DNA of 64,000 nt from Rhodoplanes serenus. GTDB taxonomy: Bacteria > Pseudomonadota > Alphaproteobacteria > Rhizobiales > Xanthobacteraceae. This document shows positions 26,810 through 39,122 of this stretch, in pieces. The stretch spans positions 1 through 64,000 of the forward strand of contig WNKV01000002.1 in assembly GCA_009720755.1 (NCBI GenBank). The letters are read 5' to 3'. Both the position numbers and the translations under genes were made by a program. Within the stretch, counting starts at the first letter, position 1, and each line of letters opens with the position of its first letter. The notes under the pieces are model-generated. The model ran no database searches. It had not been told where the DNA came from and saw only the letters and a program-made list of their open reading frames with translations.

Positions 26810-27616
26810 ATGCCGAACGCCTCCGATGTCGACCGTGCCGGCCGGCCCGATCCGCGCAACGATCCGCCGCGTCCCGATGCGGCGCGCGCCGAAACCGGCG
26901 CCGACCAGCGCCTGCCGATCTATCAGCGCCTCAAGGACGCGCTCGCCGAGCGCATCCAGGACGGCCATTGGCGGCCCGGCGAGGCGATTCCGGCCGAATC
27001 CGAGCTGGCCTCCGACTTCGGCGTCGCGCTCGGCACCATGCGCAAGGCGATCGAGGGGCTGGTGGCGCAGGGCCTGCTGGAGCGGCACCAGGGCCGCGGC
27101 ACCTTCGTGCGCCGGGTCGACTTCGGCAACTCGCTGTTCCGCTTCTTCCGCCTCACCGGCAAGGGCGGCGGGCCACTCGCCCCGACCCAGCGCCTGCTGT
27201 CGCGTCGCACCGCGCCGGCCGGCCGCGAGGCCGGCGTGGCGCTCGGTGTCGGCGCCGAAGCCGACGTGCTGTGGCTGCGTCGTCTGCGCCTCGTCGACGA
27301 CGAGCCGCTGGTGGTCGACGAGATCGCGCTGCCGCTGCCCCGCTTCGCGGCGGTCGCCGCGCTGCCGGCCGCGGCCTTCGCCGAGCTTCTCTATCCGCTC
27401 TACGAGCGCATCGCCGGTGTCACGATCGCCCGCGCGGTCGACCGCATCGGCTTCGGCCGCGCCTCGGTGGCGGTCGCCAAGACGCTCGGCGTGCCGGCCG
27501 GCGATCCCGTCGTGGTGATCGACCGCATCGCCTACGGACTCGACGGCGAGCCGCTCGAATGGCGGCGCTCGCGTGGCCCCGCCGACCGCTTCAGCTACGA
27601 GACCGAAATCCGTTGA
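26810..27616 (+). CDS. GntR family regulator, HutC/UTRA subfamily
   Basis: The 268-residue protein has a GntR winged helix (residues about 30-100: IYQRLKDALAERIQDGHW, then ESELASDFGVALGTMRKAIEGL and HQGRGTFV) and a C-terminal UTRA effector domain. The first 28 residues are polar and probably disordered. HutC-type regulators usually sense a sugar or organic acid and repress adjacent uptake and catabolic genes. Its neighbours, an amidohydrolase and a TTT system, are the obvious targets. It lies 14 bp upstream of the Bug receptor gene. Confidence 0.92.
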   Translation: MPNASDVDRAGRPDPRNDPPRPDAARAETGADQRLPIYQRLKDALAERIQDGHWRPGEAIPAESELASDFGVALGTMRKAIEGLVAQGLLERHQGRGTFVRRVDFGNSLFRFFRLTGKGGGPLAPTQRLLSRRTAPAGREAGVALGVGAEADVLWLRRLRLVDDEPLVVDEIALPLPRFAAVAALPAAAFAELLYPLYERIAGVTIARAVDRIGFGRASVAVAKTLGVPAGDPVVVIDRIAYGLDGEPLEWRRSRGPADRFSYETEIR

Positions 27617-27630
27617 CCAGGGAGACTCCC

Positions 27631-28605
27631 ATGCGTGGCATCCTGCGCGGCGTCGTCGCCGGCGTGCTCGCCGCCGGCCTGATGACGGGCCCTGCGGTGG
27701 CCCAGGACTATCCGGCCCGCCCCGTCACGCTGATCGTGCCGGCGCCGCCCGGCGGCGGCACCGACGTGTTCGCCCGCCAGATCGCCGAGGCGGTGGAGCC
27801 GATTCTCGGCCAGAAGGTGATCGTCGACAACCGCGCCGGGGGCGGCGGCACCGTCGGCACCACGCTGGTGAGCGCGGCGCAGCCGGACGGCTACACGCTC
27901 GGCTTCGTGTGGAACTCGCCGCTCACCACCAGCCCGCACAGCCTGACGGTCGCCTACACGCCGGACAGCTACGCCCCGGTGATGTCGATCGGCTACTCGT
28001 CCTATGTGTTGTGCGCGGCGCCCGACTTCCCGGCTGCGACCGCCAAGGAGCTGGTCGAGCGGATCAAGGCCGAGCCCGGCAAGTACACCTACGGCAACGA
28101 CGGCATCGGCGGCACCATGCAGCTCGCGGCCGAGCGCGTGTTCGCCAAGCTCGGCGCCAAGGTGCGCCCGGTGCCGTTCGGCGGCGCCGGCGAGACGGCG
28201 CGCAACTTCCTCGGCGGCCACGTCACCTTCTACGGCGGCTCGCTGCCGCCGATCCTGCCGCATGTGGCGGCCGGCAAGGCCAAGTGCCTGCTGCTCACCT
28301 CGGCGGGCCGCAATCCGGCGCTGCCGCAGGCGTCGGGCCTCGACGACATCGGCCTCGGCGCGGAGGAGACCGTGCTGTGGTGGGGCCTGATCGCCCCGGC
28401 GCGGACGCCGCCCGCCGTCCTGGCCAAGCTGGAGAAGGCCTTCATGGCGGCGGCCGAGACCGACAGGTTCAAGGATGCGATGGACAAGCAGGGCGCCACC
28501 CGGCGCGTGCTCGGAGCCCGGGAGACCGGCGCCCTGATCCGCAGCGAGCTCGCCGCGCTCGGCACCGTCGCCAAGGCGATCGGCGTCGAGCGGAAGGCGC
28601 AGTGA
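27631..28605 (+). CDS. Bug-family TTT receptor (TctC-like)
   Basis: The 324-residue periplasmic receptor has a signal peptide (1-24) and the mature start QDYPARPVTLIVPAPPGGGTD. It has an AQPDGYTLGF segment and typical two-lobe spacing. The ATG at 27631 follows GGGAGA. It is the solute receptor of the TctA/TctB pair downstream, a secondary active carboxylate importer. Position after gntR suggests induction by the transported compound. Compared with the receptor at 2996 the two are clearly different sequences, so ligands probably differ. Confidence 0.93.
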   Translation: MRGILRGVVAGVLAAGLMTGPAVAQDYPARPVTLIVPAPPGGGTDVFARQIAEAVEPILGQKVIVDNRAGGGGTVGTTLVSAAQPDGYTLGFVWNSPLTTSPHSLTVAYTPDSYAPVMSIGYSSYVLCAAPDFPAATAKELVERIKAEPGKYTYGNDGIGGTMQLAAERVFAKLGAKVRPVPFGGAGETARNFLGGHVTFYGGSLPPILPHVAAGKAKCLLLTSAGRNPALPQASGLDDIGLGAEETVLWWGLIAPARTPPAVLAKLEKAFMAAAETDRFKDAMDKQGATRRVLGARETGALIRSELAALGTVAKAIGVERKAQ

Positions 28606-28660
28606 TGGGCGCGCGCCGTGGCCTGCGTCGAAACGGATCGGCGCAGCCCAAACCTCCGCT

Positions 28661-28722
28661 CATTCCCGCGCAAGCGGGAATCCAGAGTTCTTGCGCTGGG
28701 TCCCCGCTTTCGCGGGGACGAG
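28661..28722. repeat. Dispersed double-hairpin element
   Basis: CATTCCCGCGCAAGCGGGAATCC and GGTCCCCGCTTTCGCGGGGACGA form two adjacent hairpins of 7-8 bp. The element lies between the receptor gene and tctB and could stabilise the receptor mRNA or lower downstream expression. Confidence 0.7.
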
Positions 28723-28753
28723 CGGACGACGGGCGGTGCGTCGGGAGGCCCGC

Positions 28754-29215
28754 ATGACCGGGCTGAGCGTTCCGCGCTGGGCCGGCGACGCCGCGGTCGG
28801 GCTCGCGCTGGCGCTCGGCGGGGTGGCGCTCCTGTGGCTCGCGGCGCCGATCCCGCGCGGCAGCGTCGGCACGCCGGGGCCGGGCTTCATGCCCACCGTC
28901 CTCGGTGTCGCGCTGATCGGCCTCGGGCTCGCCTGTGCGCTGCGGGCCTGGCGCGAGCGCGACGGCACCGCGGTGACGCTCGCCGACCGCAAGGCGGCGG
29001 TCTGCCTCGTCGCGCTCGCCGCCGCGGCGCTCGGCTTCATCCCGCTCGGCTTCGTGCCGACGGTGGCGCTGCTGCTCGCCGTCCTGTTCACGGTGCTGGC
29101 CGGCAAGCCGTGGTGGCGCGCCGCGCTGTACGGCCTCGGCGCCAGCCTGGCGCTGCACGGCGTGTTCCAGCGCATTCTCGGCCTCGGCCTGCCGGCCGGG
29201 ATCTGGCCGTTCTGA
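28754..29215 (+). CDS. TctB family transporter small membrane subunit
   Basis: The 153-residue protein has four hydrophobic segments and the TctB pattern (PRGSVGTPGPGFMPTVLG in the first loop). It is the small, poorly conserved membrane subunit of the tripartite tricarboxylate transporter. The ATG at 28754 has GGGAGG upstream. A hairpin element separates it from the receptor gene, and a second element separates it from tctA, an unusual amount of spacer for a TTT operon. Confidence 0.9.
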   Translation: MTGLSVPRWAGDAAVGLALALGGVALLWLAAPIPRGSVGTPGPGFMPTVLGVALIGLGLACALRAWRERDGTAVTLADRKAAVCLVALAAAALGFIPLGFVPTVALLLAVLFTVLAGKPWWRAALYGLGASLALHGVFQRILGLGLPAGIWPF

Positions 29216-29229
29216 GTGTCTGCGTTCTG

Positions 29230-29335
29230 GTCATTCCAGGGCGCACCGCAGGTGCGAACCTGGAATCCAGCCGCGGATTGAAAGCCTGCCGCGGGATTCC
29301 GGGTTCACGGGCTTTCGCCCGCGCCCCGGAATGAC
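29230..29335. repeat. Palindromic dispersed element, copy A
   Basis: GTCATTCC at the left end and GGAATGAC at the right end form perfect 8-bp terminal inverted repeats, with GC-rich hairpins inside. A diverged relative lies at 61025-61156. It separates tctB from tctA. Confidence 0.72.
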
Positions 29336-29360
29336 AAGAAAGCAAGTCGGGAGCAGCATC

Positions 29361-30863
29361 GTGGAGTCGCTCGGCTATCTGATGGACGGCTTCGCGGTCG
29401 CCTTCACGGGCCGCAACCTGCTCCTGTGCTTCGTCGGCTGCCTGTGGGGCACGGCGGTGGGCGTGCTGCCCGGGCTCGGCCCGCTCGCCGGCATGGCGCT
29501 CCTCCTGCCCCTCACCTTCAAGCTCGATCCGGCCGGCGCCGTCATCATGCTGGCCGGCATCTTCAACGGCGCCATGTATGGCGGCTCGACCACCTCGATC
29601 CTGATGCGCATCCCGGGCGAGGCGGCCTCGGTGGTCACCTGCATCGACGGCTACGAGATGGCGAAGCGCGGCCGCGCCGGCGCGGCGCTCACGATCGCGG
29701 CGGTCGGCAGCTTCGTCGGCGGCACGGTGTCGATCGTCGGCCTGATGGCGGTGGGGCCGCTGCTCGCCGACGCCATGCTGACGGTCGGGCCGGCGGCCGA
29801 GTTCGTGCTGATGCTGACCGCGCTGCTGGTGGTGAGTGCGGTATCCTCCTCGCCGCCCGTCAAGACGCTCGCCATGATCGTGCTGGGCCTGGCGCTCGGC
29901 ACCGTCGGGCTCGACCAGCTCACCGCCTGGCCGCGTTTCACCTTCGGGTCGCTCGATCTCACCGACGGCATCAACTTCGTGGCGCTGTCGATCGGCCTGT
30001 TCGGCGTCTCCGAGATCCTGCTCAATCTCGACGAGGCCGCCCCGCAGGTGCCCCGCGCCCCGCGCTTGCGCGAGATGCTGCCGACCCGGCAGGAGATCCG
30101 CGAGGCGGCGCCGGCGGTGCTGCGCGGCTCCGGCGTCGGTTTCCTGTTCGGCCTCGTTCCCGGCGTCAGCCATATCATCTCGACCTTCGTGGCCTATGCG
30201 ATCGAGAAGAAGGTGTCGAAGACCCCGGAAAAATTCGGGCACGGCGCGGTGGCCGGCGTCGCCGGTCCGGAGACCGCCAACAACGCCACCACCGGCGCCT
30301 CGATGATCCCGCTGCTGGTGCTCGGCATCCCGGCCATCCCGGCGACCGCGATCCTGCTCTCGGCGCTGCTGATCCACGGCGTGCAGCCGGGGCCGCTGCT
30401 GATGAGCGAGCATCCGCAGGTGTTCTGGGGGCTGATCGCCAGCCTCTATCTCGGCAATGCCATCCTGGTGGTGCTCAACCTGCCGCTGATCGGCATCTTC
30501 GTGTCGCTGCTGCGCACCCCGATGGGCGTGCTGGCGCCGCTCGTCCTGGTGATCTGCCTGATCGGCGTCTACTCGCTCAAGGGCTCGCCGCTCGATCTGG
30601 CGATCCTGGTCGGGGCCGGCGTCGTCGGGTATGTGCTCCGCAAGTTCTCCTACGACGTCGCGCCGCTCCTCCTCGCCTTCGTGCTCGGCGACCGCATGGA
30701 GCTGTCGTTCCGCCGCGCCCTCACCATCTCGGACGGCGATTACCTCGTCTTCGTGCAGGGACCGGCCGCCCGGGTGTTCCTCGCCGTGCTGGTGCTGATC
30801 GGCGGCTTGCAGCTCGCCGCCATGCTGCTGGGCTGGCGCCGGCGGGGGGCCGCGGCGCCCTGA
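29361..30863 (+). CDS. TctA family transporter large membrane subunit
   Basis: The 500-residue protein has about 11-12 membrane segments and TctA motifs: [41 protein letters not shown] near residue 75, and EIRE...[13 protein letters not shown] with [18 protein letters not shown]. TctA carries the solute across the inner membrane with a proton or sodium ion. The GTG at 29361 has GGGAG 7 nt upstream; the ATG at 29331 lies within the repeat element and was rejected. It completes the receptor-TctB-TctA set. Confidence 0.93.
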   Translation: MESLGYLMDGFAVAFTGRNLLLCFVGCLWGTAVGVLPGLGPLAGMALLLPLTFKLDPAGAVIMLAGIFNGAMYGGSTTSILMRIPGEAASVVTCIDGYEMAKRGRAGAALTIAAVGSFVGGTVSIVGLMAVGPLLADAMLTVGPAAEFVLMLTALLVVSAVSSSPPVKTLAMIVLGLALGTVGLDQLTAWPRFTFGSLDLTDGINFVALSIGLFGVSEILLNLDEAAPQVPRAPRLREMLPTRQEIREAAPAVLRGSGVGFLFGLVPGVSHIISTFVAYAIEKKVSKTPEKFGHGAVAGVAGPETANNATTGASMIPLLVLGIPAIPATAILLSALLIHGVQPGPLLMSEHPQVFWGLIASLYLGNAILVVLNLPLIGIFVSLLRTPMGVLAPLVLVICLIGVYSLKGSPLDLAILVGAGVVGYVLRKFSYDVAPLLLAFVLGDRMELSFRRALTISDGDYLVFVQGPAARVFLAVLVLIGGLQLAAMLLGWRRRGAAAP

Positions 30864-30940
30864 CGCCGCGCCCGCGCGCGGCTCCCGACAGGGCTTCGAC
30901 GAGCGCTCGACCCGGCTGGCCAGGGACGGCGGCCCGCCGG

Positions 30941-30969
30941 TTGTCGACGCAGCCCGTTTCGGCTAGGGT
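30941..30969 (+). promoter_or_regulatory. Sigma70-type promoter for infA
   Basis: TTGTCG (30941-30946) and TAGGGT (30964-30969) are spaced by 17 bp. The -10 context resembles alphaproteobacterial housekeeping promoters. It gives infA its own start downstream of the transporter module. Confidence 0.6.
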
Positions 30970-31051
30970 CCGCGCCCATCTTGTGGCGTCAAACGAAAGC
31001 CTGACCTTCGCCCGCGGGCGCGTGCGGCCCGGTGCGATCACTGGGTTGCGA

Positions 31052-31270
31052 ATGACGAAAGAAGAGCTGCTGGAATTCCCCGGCGTCGTGACGGAGCTGC
31101 TGCCCAACGCGACCTTCCGCGTCAAGCTCGAGAACGGTCATGAGATCATCGCCCACACGGCGGGCCGCATGCGCAAGAACCGCATCCGCGTGCTCGCCGG
31201 CGACAAGGTGCTGGTCGAGATGACCCCCTACGATCTCACGAAAGGCCGGATCACCTACCGCTTCAAGTAA
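31052..31270 (+). CDS. infA: Translation initiation factor IF-1
   Basis: IF-1 binds the ribosomal A site and helps IF-2 and IF-3 during initiation. The 72-residue protein matches the family over its whole length ([19 protein letters not shown] to [11 protein letters not shown]), with an OB fold. The second residue is Thr where relatives have Ala. The gene has its own promoter upstream. In most relatives it directly follows the low-molecular-weight phosphatase gene, which here lies about 5.4 kb away across the accessory module. Confidence 0.97.
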   Translation: MTKEELLEFPGVVTELLPNATFRVKLENGHEIIAHTAGRMRKNRIRVLAGDKVLVEMTPYDLTKGRITYRFK

Positions 31271-31402
31271 CCGCCGCGGCGCTCCGCCCCTCCGGGCCGG
31301 GCCGCTGCTCCCGCCCCGCTCGGCCGCGTCCGCGACATCCGGGCCGCCGTCCGGGCCAACCGTCCGCAAGCGCGTCGCGCGAGCGCAACCGAACCGCATC
31401 CC

Positions 31403-32041
31403 ATGACCGGCCGTCCCAAGCTCGTGCTCGCCTCCGGCTCGCCCCGGCGGCTCACCCTCGTCAACCAGGCGGGCCTCGATCCCGACGCGCTGCGGCCCGC
31501 CGAGGTCGACGAGACGCCGAAGCGCGGCGAGCTGCCGCGCGCCTGCGCCAACCGGCTCGCCCGCGAGAAGGCCGAGGTGGCGCTCGCCGCCGTCAAGGCC
31601 GAGGACGATCTGCGCGGCGCCTACATCCTGGCGGCCGATACCGTGGTGTCGGTGGGGCGCCGCATCTTGCCCAAGGCGGAGCTGTTGGACGAGGCCGGCC
31701 AGTGCCTGCGGCTGCTCTCCGGGCGCAACCACCGCGTCTACACCTCGGTGTGCCTGGTCACCCCGAAGGAGACCTTCCGGCAGCGCCTGGTGGAGACCCG
31801 GGTGCGGTTCAAGCGGCTGTCCGAGCAGGACATCGAGACCTATCTGGCGTCCGGCGAATGGCGCGGCAAGGCCGGCGGCTACGCCGTGCAGGGGCTGGCC
31901 GGCACCTTCGTGGTGAAGATCGTCGGCTCCTACACGGGTATCGTCGGCCTGCCGCTCTACGAGACGGTGACGCTCCTGGCCGGCGAGGGCTTTCCCATCC
32001 ACCAGGGCTGGCTGAACCCGACCAACCCGATGCCGGCGTGA
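31403..32041 (+). CDS. Maf-like nucleoside triphosphate pyrophosphatase
   Basis: Maf proteins hydrolyse non-canonical or modified nucleoside triphosphates to monophosphates. The 212-residue protein shows [20 protein letters not shown] with the N-terminal SxSPRR motif, VDETPKRGE, and [17 protein letters not shown] with the catalytic aspartate, followed by [17 protein letters not shown]. All family motifs are present. It lies between infA and yacG as in other Hyphomicrobiales. Whether it is the YhdE or YceF subtype cannot be decided from these motifs alone. Confidence 0.93.
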   Translation: MTGRPKLVLASGSPRRLTLVNQAGLDPDALRPAEVDETPKRGELPRACANRLAREKAEVALAAVKAEDDLRGAYILAADTVVSVGRRILPKAELLDEAGQCLRLLSGRNHRVYTSVCLVTPKETFRQRLVETRVRFKRLSEQDIETYLASGEWRGKAGGYAVQGLAGTFVVKIVGSYTGIVGLPLYETVTLLAGEGFPIHQGWLNPTNPMPA

Positions 32042-32158
32042 GGCGGGGACTCTCGCTCGGCCTCTCCTCGCGTGCGGGGAGAAGGACCCTGATGCCATGT
32101 CCGGCTTTCGCGGCTCTCGCTCTCCCGGTCCACCACCGTCGTCCCTATCTTGAGTTCC

Positions 32159-32383
32159 ATGCCCTCGCTCGCTCCCGGAAGACCCTGCCCGATCTGTCGC
32201 AAGCCGGCGTCCGAGCCGCACCGGCCGTTCTGCTCGCAGCGGTGCAAGGACGTCGATCTCCACCGCTGGCTGTCCGGCGTCTATGCGGTGCCGGCCGTCG
32301 AGGCCGAGGAGGACGAGCTGGGGCTGGCCGAGCCGGAGGACGCGCCGCCGCTCGGCCGCCGCAGCCCTGCCGACGGCACCTGA
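32159..32383 (+). CDS. yacG: DNA gyrase inhibitor YacG, zinc-binding
   Basis: The 74-residue protein has the YacG zinc motif CPIC-x14-C-x3-C: GRPCPICRKPA then FCSQRCKDVDLHRWLSG. In E. coli YacG binds GyrB and inhibits gyrase. An acidic C-terminal tail follows. The ATG at 32159 was chosen; a TTG at 32150 would add three residues. The gene ends the infA-maf-yacG block. Confidence 0.93.
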   Translation: MPSLAPGRPCPICRKPASEPHRPFCSQRCKDVDLHRWLSGVYAVPAVEAEEDELGLAEPEDAPPLGRRSPADGT

Positions 32384-32552
32384 CCGGGCCATCGCGACGT
32401 CGCCCTGATTTCGGGGCGCACCCTCGGTGCGCTCCGGATTGACAGAGCGGGATGGGGCCGCCTGCCGCTCTTCCATCGCTGCCGAATATGGGCTAAGGGT
32501 CGCGCGCCCCGGCTGACCGCGCGCGGGCAGGCCACAACCCGGTCGAGTTCGC

Positions 32553-32582
32553 AAAGGCGGCGCGCCGACGACGCCTTTTTTT
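32553..32582 (+). terminator. Intrinsic terminator in the carB leader
   Basis: AAAGGCG (32553-32559) pairs with CGCCTTT (32572-32578) around a GC-rich loop, followed by seven T (32576-32582). It lies after yacG and 31 bp before carB, so it either ends the yacG operon or attenuates carB. Confidence 0.65.
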
Positions 32583-32613
32583 GTGTGCCCAGACCAGCCT
32601 GGCGAAGACACGG

Positions 32614-36111
<3,498 letters not shown>

Positions 36112-36153
36112 GACGCCGGCCGGGGAAATTCAGGCACACGGGCTCGTCCCAGT

Positions 36154-36201
36154 CTCGAACGGTTGCGCGCCGGACCGACCGGCACGCGATCGAGTTTTTT
36201 T
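36154..36201 (+). terminator. Terminator-like hairpin just upstream of greA
   Basis: CTCGA (36154-36158) pairs with TCGAG (36190-36194), with an inner stem GCCGG/CCGGC around a 5-nt loop, followed by seven T (36195-36201). It ends 17 nt before the greA ATG, so any greA transcript starting upstream must read through it. Confidence 0.6.
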
Positions 36202-36218
36202 CTGTCGGAGAGGAACCG

Positions 36219-36692
36219 ATGGACAAGATTCCGATGACGGCTGCGGGGTATGCGGCGCTGGAGACCGAGCTGCGCCACTGCCAGCAGGTGGAACGGCCGC
36301 GAATCATTCAGCAGATCACCGAGGCGCGCTCGCACGGTGACCTGTCGGAGAACGCCGAGTACCACGCGGCGAAGGAGTCGCAGTCGCTCAACGAGGGCCG
36401 CATCGCGGAGCTCGAGGACAAGCTCGCCCGCGCCGAGGTCATCGACGTGTCAAAGCTGTCGGGCGACACGATCAAGTTCGGCGCCACCGTCACGCTGATC
36501 GACGAGGACACCGAGAAGAAGCACGTCTGGCAGATCGTCGGCGAGCCCGAGGCGGACGCCAAGAACGGCCGCATCTCGATCGCCTCGCCGCTCGCCCGCG
36601 CGCTCGTCGGCAAGAAGAAGGGCAGCCAGGTCGAGGTGGTGACGCCGGGCGGCGCCAAGGCCTACGAGGTGCTCGAGGTCGAGTGGCGGTGA
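36219..36692 (+). CDS. greA: Transcription elongation factor GreA
   Basis: GreA rescues backtracked RNA polymerase by stimulating transcript cleavage. The 157-residue protein has the N-terminal coiled coil with the catalytic tip [18 protein letters not shown] carrying acidic residues, and the C-terminal FKBP-like domain. It is full length. GGAGAGGAACCG lies just before the ATG. It follows carB as in Bradyrhizobium-type genomes, and a terminator-like hairpin lies in its immediate leader. Confidence 0.97.
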   Translation: MDKIPMTAAGYAALETELRHCQQVERPRIIQQITEARSHGDLSENAEYHAAKESQSLNEGRIAELEDKLARAEVIDVSKLSGDTIKFGATVTLIDEDTEKKHVWQIVGEPEADAKNGRISIASPLARALVGKKKGSQVEVVTPGGAKAYEVLEVEWR

Positions 36693-37123
36693 GCACGTCC
36701 GCGACCGTCGACGGGACCGCGCCAGCGACGCGCGCCACCCGGATCGAGATCGCCGTCTCGGTCGGCGAGCTGGTCGACAAGGTGACCATCCTGGAGATCA
36801 AGGCGGAGCGCATCGGCGATCCCGCCAAGCTGGCCAATGTCGGCCGCGAGCTGGCAGTGCTGCGCGGCTCGCTCGACGGGCTGATCGCCGCCGAGCCCGG
36901 CATCGCGTCGCTGAAGGGCGAGCTGCGCCGCGTCAACGAGACGCTGTGGCAGATCGAGGACGATATCCGCGACTGCGAGCGCAGCAAGGATTTCGGCCCG
37001 CGCTTCGTGACGCTGGCCCGCAGCGTCTATCGCACCAACGACGCCCGCGCCGCCCTCAAGCGGGCGATCGACGACCTCGTCGGCTCCGAGCTGGTCGAGG
37101 AGAAGTCCTACAGCGCCTATTAG
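36689..37123 (+). CDS. DUF6165 family protein
   Basis: The 144-residue protein has a polar N-terminus and a helical body beginning [25 protein letters not shown] and ending [25 protein letters not shown]. This matches a family of small uncharacterised proteins called DUF6165. The GTG at 36689 overlaps the greA stop as GTGA and is better spaced from GAGG than a GTG at 36683. The TAG stop merges with the start of a dispersed repeat. Role is unknown; coupling to greA suggests co-expression. Confidence 0.8.
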   Translation: MSTSATVDGTAPATRATRIEIAVSVGELVDKVTILEIKAERIGDPAKLANVGRELAVLRGSLDGLIAAEPGIASLKGELRRVNETLWQIEDDIRDCERSKDFGPRFVTLARSVYRTNDARAALKRAIDDLVGSELVEEKSYSAY

Positions 37124-37262
37124 AGCATTTTCCGGCGAAGTGGGACCCGGTTTGCCGTCGAAAATGCGATCAAATAAGGACGCTGGGAGCGGGGTCGATC
37201 CAGTTGGATCGGATACCGCTCCAGAGCATTTTTCGCTCTGAGCGGGACGCGCCCGCTCCGTC
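37122..37262. repeat. Dispersed AGAGCATTTT intergenic element
   Basis: AGAGCATTTTCCGGCGAAG at 37122 and a second AGAGCATTTTTC near 37223 frame the element, with AAAATGCGATCAAATAAGG between. Sequences of this form occur repeatedly between genes in Rhizobiales genomes. It fills most of the DUF6165-glycosyltransferase gap. Confidence 0.78.
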
Positions 37263-37306
37263 GCGCCGCCCGTCCCCGCCAAATCCTCCCGCGGCTCGCC
37301 GCGATC

Positions 37307-38395
37307 TCACCGCCGGTTCGGGCTGCCGCCGTGTGCACCGTCGCGGCTCTCCACCAAAAGCCGCTCGGCCGCCGCGAAGGCGGCGTCGACCGGGATCGCC
37401 TCCATGGCGGTGCCGCCGAACTGCGTCGCCGACACGATGACGCCCTGCTCGGTGAACGGCGCCCAGCGGCCGATGTCGGTGGGGCCGAACAGGCTGACCA
37501 GCGGCGTGCCGATCGACGCCATCAGGTGGCCGATGCCGTTGTCGTTGGCGACCACGGCGGCGAGCCGCTCGCCGACCGCGATGGCGAGCTCCAGCCGCTT
37601 CAGCCCGAGCCCGGGATCGACCGGCTCGACCTCCGGCAGCAGCGCCTCCGGCACCGCGCGGCGGATGGTCGCCACCATCTCGGCCTCCTGCGGGCCGATC
37701 ATGAACACCGGCACGCGGCCGCTTTCGGCGAGCCGGCGGGCGAGCGCCACGTAGCGGTCGATCGGCCAGTTCTTGCGCGCCTCGCGGCTGCCCGGGGCGA
37801 GCCCGACATAGACGGGGCCTTCCGGCAACCGCTCCGCCGCCAGCCGCCGCGCCGCCTCCGCGATGTCGAGCCGGCCGCGCCAGTCGGGCTCGCCGCCGAT
37901 CGCCGCCGCCGCCAGGCTGAGCATCCGAGCCGCGATGCCGGAGGGGCGCGCAAAGCGTCCCGGCGGTCGGCGTGACGAGAGCATGTAGCCGGGCAGGCAG
38001 CAGTAGAAGCCGCGGTGGCGCAGGAACAGGCGGGCCAGCAGCACGGTGAGGCCGCGGGTGCGCGAATCGAACACCATCTCGAACGGCGGCAGCGCCCGCA
38101 ACCTGGCGATCACGGCGCGCGGCGGCGTGGTCAGCCCCGCGTGGTCGATCACCCGCGCGATCAGCGGTCGCACGAAGGGGGCGAGGTCGTTCGCCATGGC
38201 GGTCTGGTGGCTCGAAATCCACCAGATGGGGTGGTCCGGATAGGCGCGGGCGATCGCCCGCAGAAACGGCAGCTTGAGCAGCGAATCGCCAAGACCCTCG
38301 CGGTCGACCAGGACCGCGATGGGGCGAGGAGGGGCGGAGGAGGCCGCGGGCGAATCGGCGGCCGCGGCAGCCGGCGGAGCGGGAGGCGGGCTCAT
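37307..38395 (-). CDS. Glycosyltransferase family 9 (heptosyltransferase-like)
   Basis: The 362-residue protein has an Ala/Pro-rich N-terminus, then the GT9 pattern: VDREGLGDSLLKLPFLRAIARAYP for the acceptor side, and VGLAPGSREARKNWP, VANDNGIGHLMASIGTPLVSLFGPTD for the nucleotide-sugar side. GT9 enzymes add heptose or related sugars to LPS inner core at the cytoplasmic face of the inner membrane. Sugar and acceptor are not determined here. It has the lrp gene 22 bp away on the same strand and is convergent with the greA block. Confidence 0.88.
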   Translation of the reverse strand: MSPPPAPPAAAAADSPAASSAPPRPIAVLVDREGLGDSLLKLPFLRAIARAYPDHPIWWISSHQTAMANDLAPFVRPLIARVIDHAGLTTPPRAVIARLRALPPFEMVFDSRTRGLTVLLARLFLRHRGFYCCLPGYMLSSRRPPGRFARPSGIAARMLSLAAAAIGGEPDWRGRLDIAEAARRLAAERLPEGPVYVGLAPGSREARKNWPIDRYVALARRLAESGRVPVFMIGPQEAEMVATIRRAVPEALLPEVEPVDPGLGLKRLELAIAVGERLAAVVANDNGIGHLMASIGTPLVSLFGPTDIGRWAPFTEQGVIVSATQFGGTAMEAIPVDAAFAAAERLLVESRDGAHGGSPNRR

Positions 38396-38417
38396 GGCGT
38401 CACTCGGGCGGGGGCGG

Positions 38418-38900
38418 TCAGCCGGCCAGCCGGTCGAGCTCCATCGGGACGACGGGCGCGTTCTTGGCGTTGCGCAGCGTCAGGGTGGTCTTGACGTTGC
38501 GGACATTGGGGGCGGCGGTCAGCTCGGCCACCAGGGCCTGGAAGGCGGACAGGTTGGGGGCGACGCATTTGAGCAGGAAATCGATCTCGCCGGACAGCAT
38601 CCAGCACTCGCGGACCAGCGGCTCCGATCGTACGAACGCCTCGAAGGCGACGAGATCGGCTTCGGCCTGGCTCGACAGATGCACCATGGCGAAGGCGGTG
38701 ACCTCGTAGCCCAGCCGCTTCTCGTCGAGCAGCGCCCGGTATCCGGTGATGAAGCCGGCCTCCTCCAGGGCCCGCACACGGCGCAGGCAGGGCGGCGGCG
38801 AGATGCCGACCCGGCGTGCGAGCTCGACATTCGTCATGCGGCCGTCGTCCTGCAACTCTTTCAGGATCCGGTGGTCGATCGCATCCAGGCGGTATGGCAC
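38418..38900 (-). CDS. Lrp/AsnC family transcriptional regulator
   Basis: The 160-residue protein has an N-terminal helix-turn-helix (YRLDAIDHRILKELQDDGRM, then NVELARRVGISPPPCLRRVRALEEAG) and a RAM ligand-binding domain ending VPMELDRLAG. Lrp proteins sense amino acids and form octamers. I chose GTG at 38900 because GGAG lies 6 nt upstream; an ATG at 38939 without a visible ribosome-binding site is the alternative. It is divergent from trxB, a common arrangement in this group. Confidence 0.92.
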   Translation of the reverse strand: MPYRLDAIDHRILKELQDDGRMTNVELARRVGISPPPCLRRVRALEEAGFITGYRALLDEKRLGYEVTAFAMVHLSSQAEADLVAFEAFVRSEPLVRECWMLSGEIDFLLKCVAPNLSAFQALVAELTAAPNVRNVKTTLTLRNAKNAPVVPMELDRLAG

Positions 38901-39031
38901 GGGGCTCTCCAGGAGATCGGCATGACTCGCTGACAGCATTATCGCAAGAGCTGTGCCGCCGAAACGATCTTGCGTAGATCCGTGTGGTCGACTGTCGTTA
39001 AGCGAAATGCACATCCGGGGTTATGCGTGGC

Positions 39032-39059
39032 TTGCATGACTCACCGGAACGACTACATT
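39032..39059 (+). promoter_or_regulatory. Possible sigma70 promoter for trxB
   Basis: TTGCAT (39032-39037) and TACATT (39054-39059) are separated by 16 bp, about 64 bp before the trxB start. It is the best pair in this divergent region. Confidence 0.45.
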
Positions 39060-39122
39060 CAGGAAAACCCGCTCGAATCTCGTGGCGGGCTCCCTCCGCA
39101 TGTATTTTCGACGAGGCTTCGC

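Noticed and set aside
25649-31051. Integrase, transposase or attachment site at the transporter module
   Set aside because: I found only palindromic repeats at the edges. There is no recombinase gene, direct-repeat pair or tRNA target.
32384-32613. tRNA gene between yacG and carB
   Set aside because: A GTCGAGTTC word resembles a T-loop, but no acceptor or anticodon stem can be folded around it.
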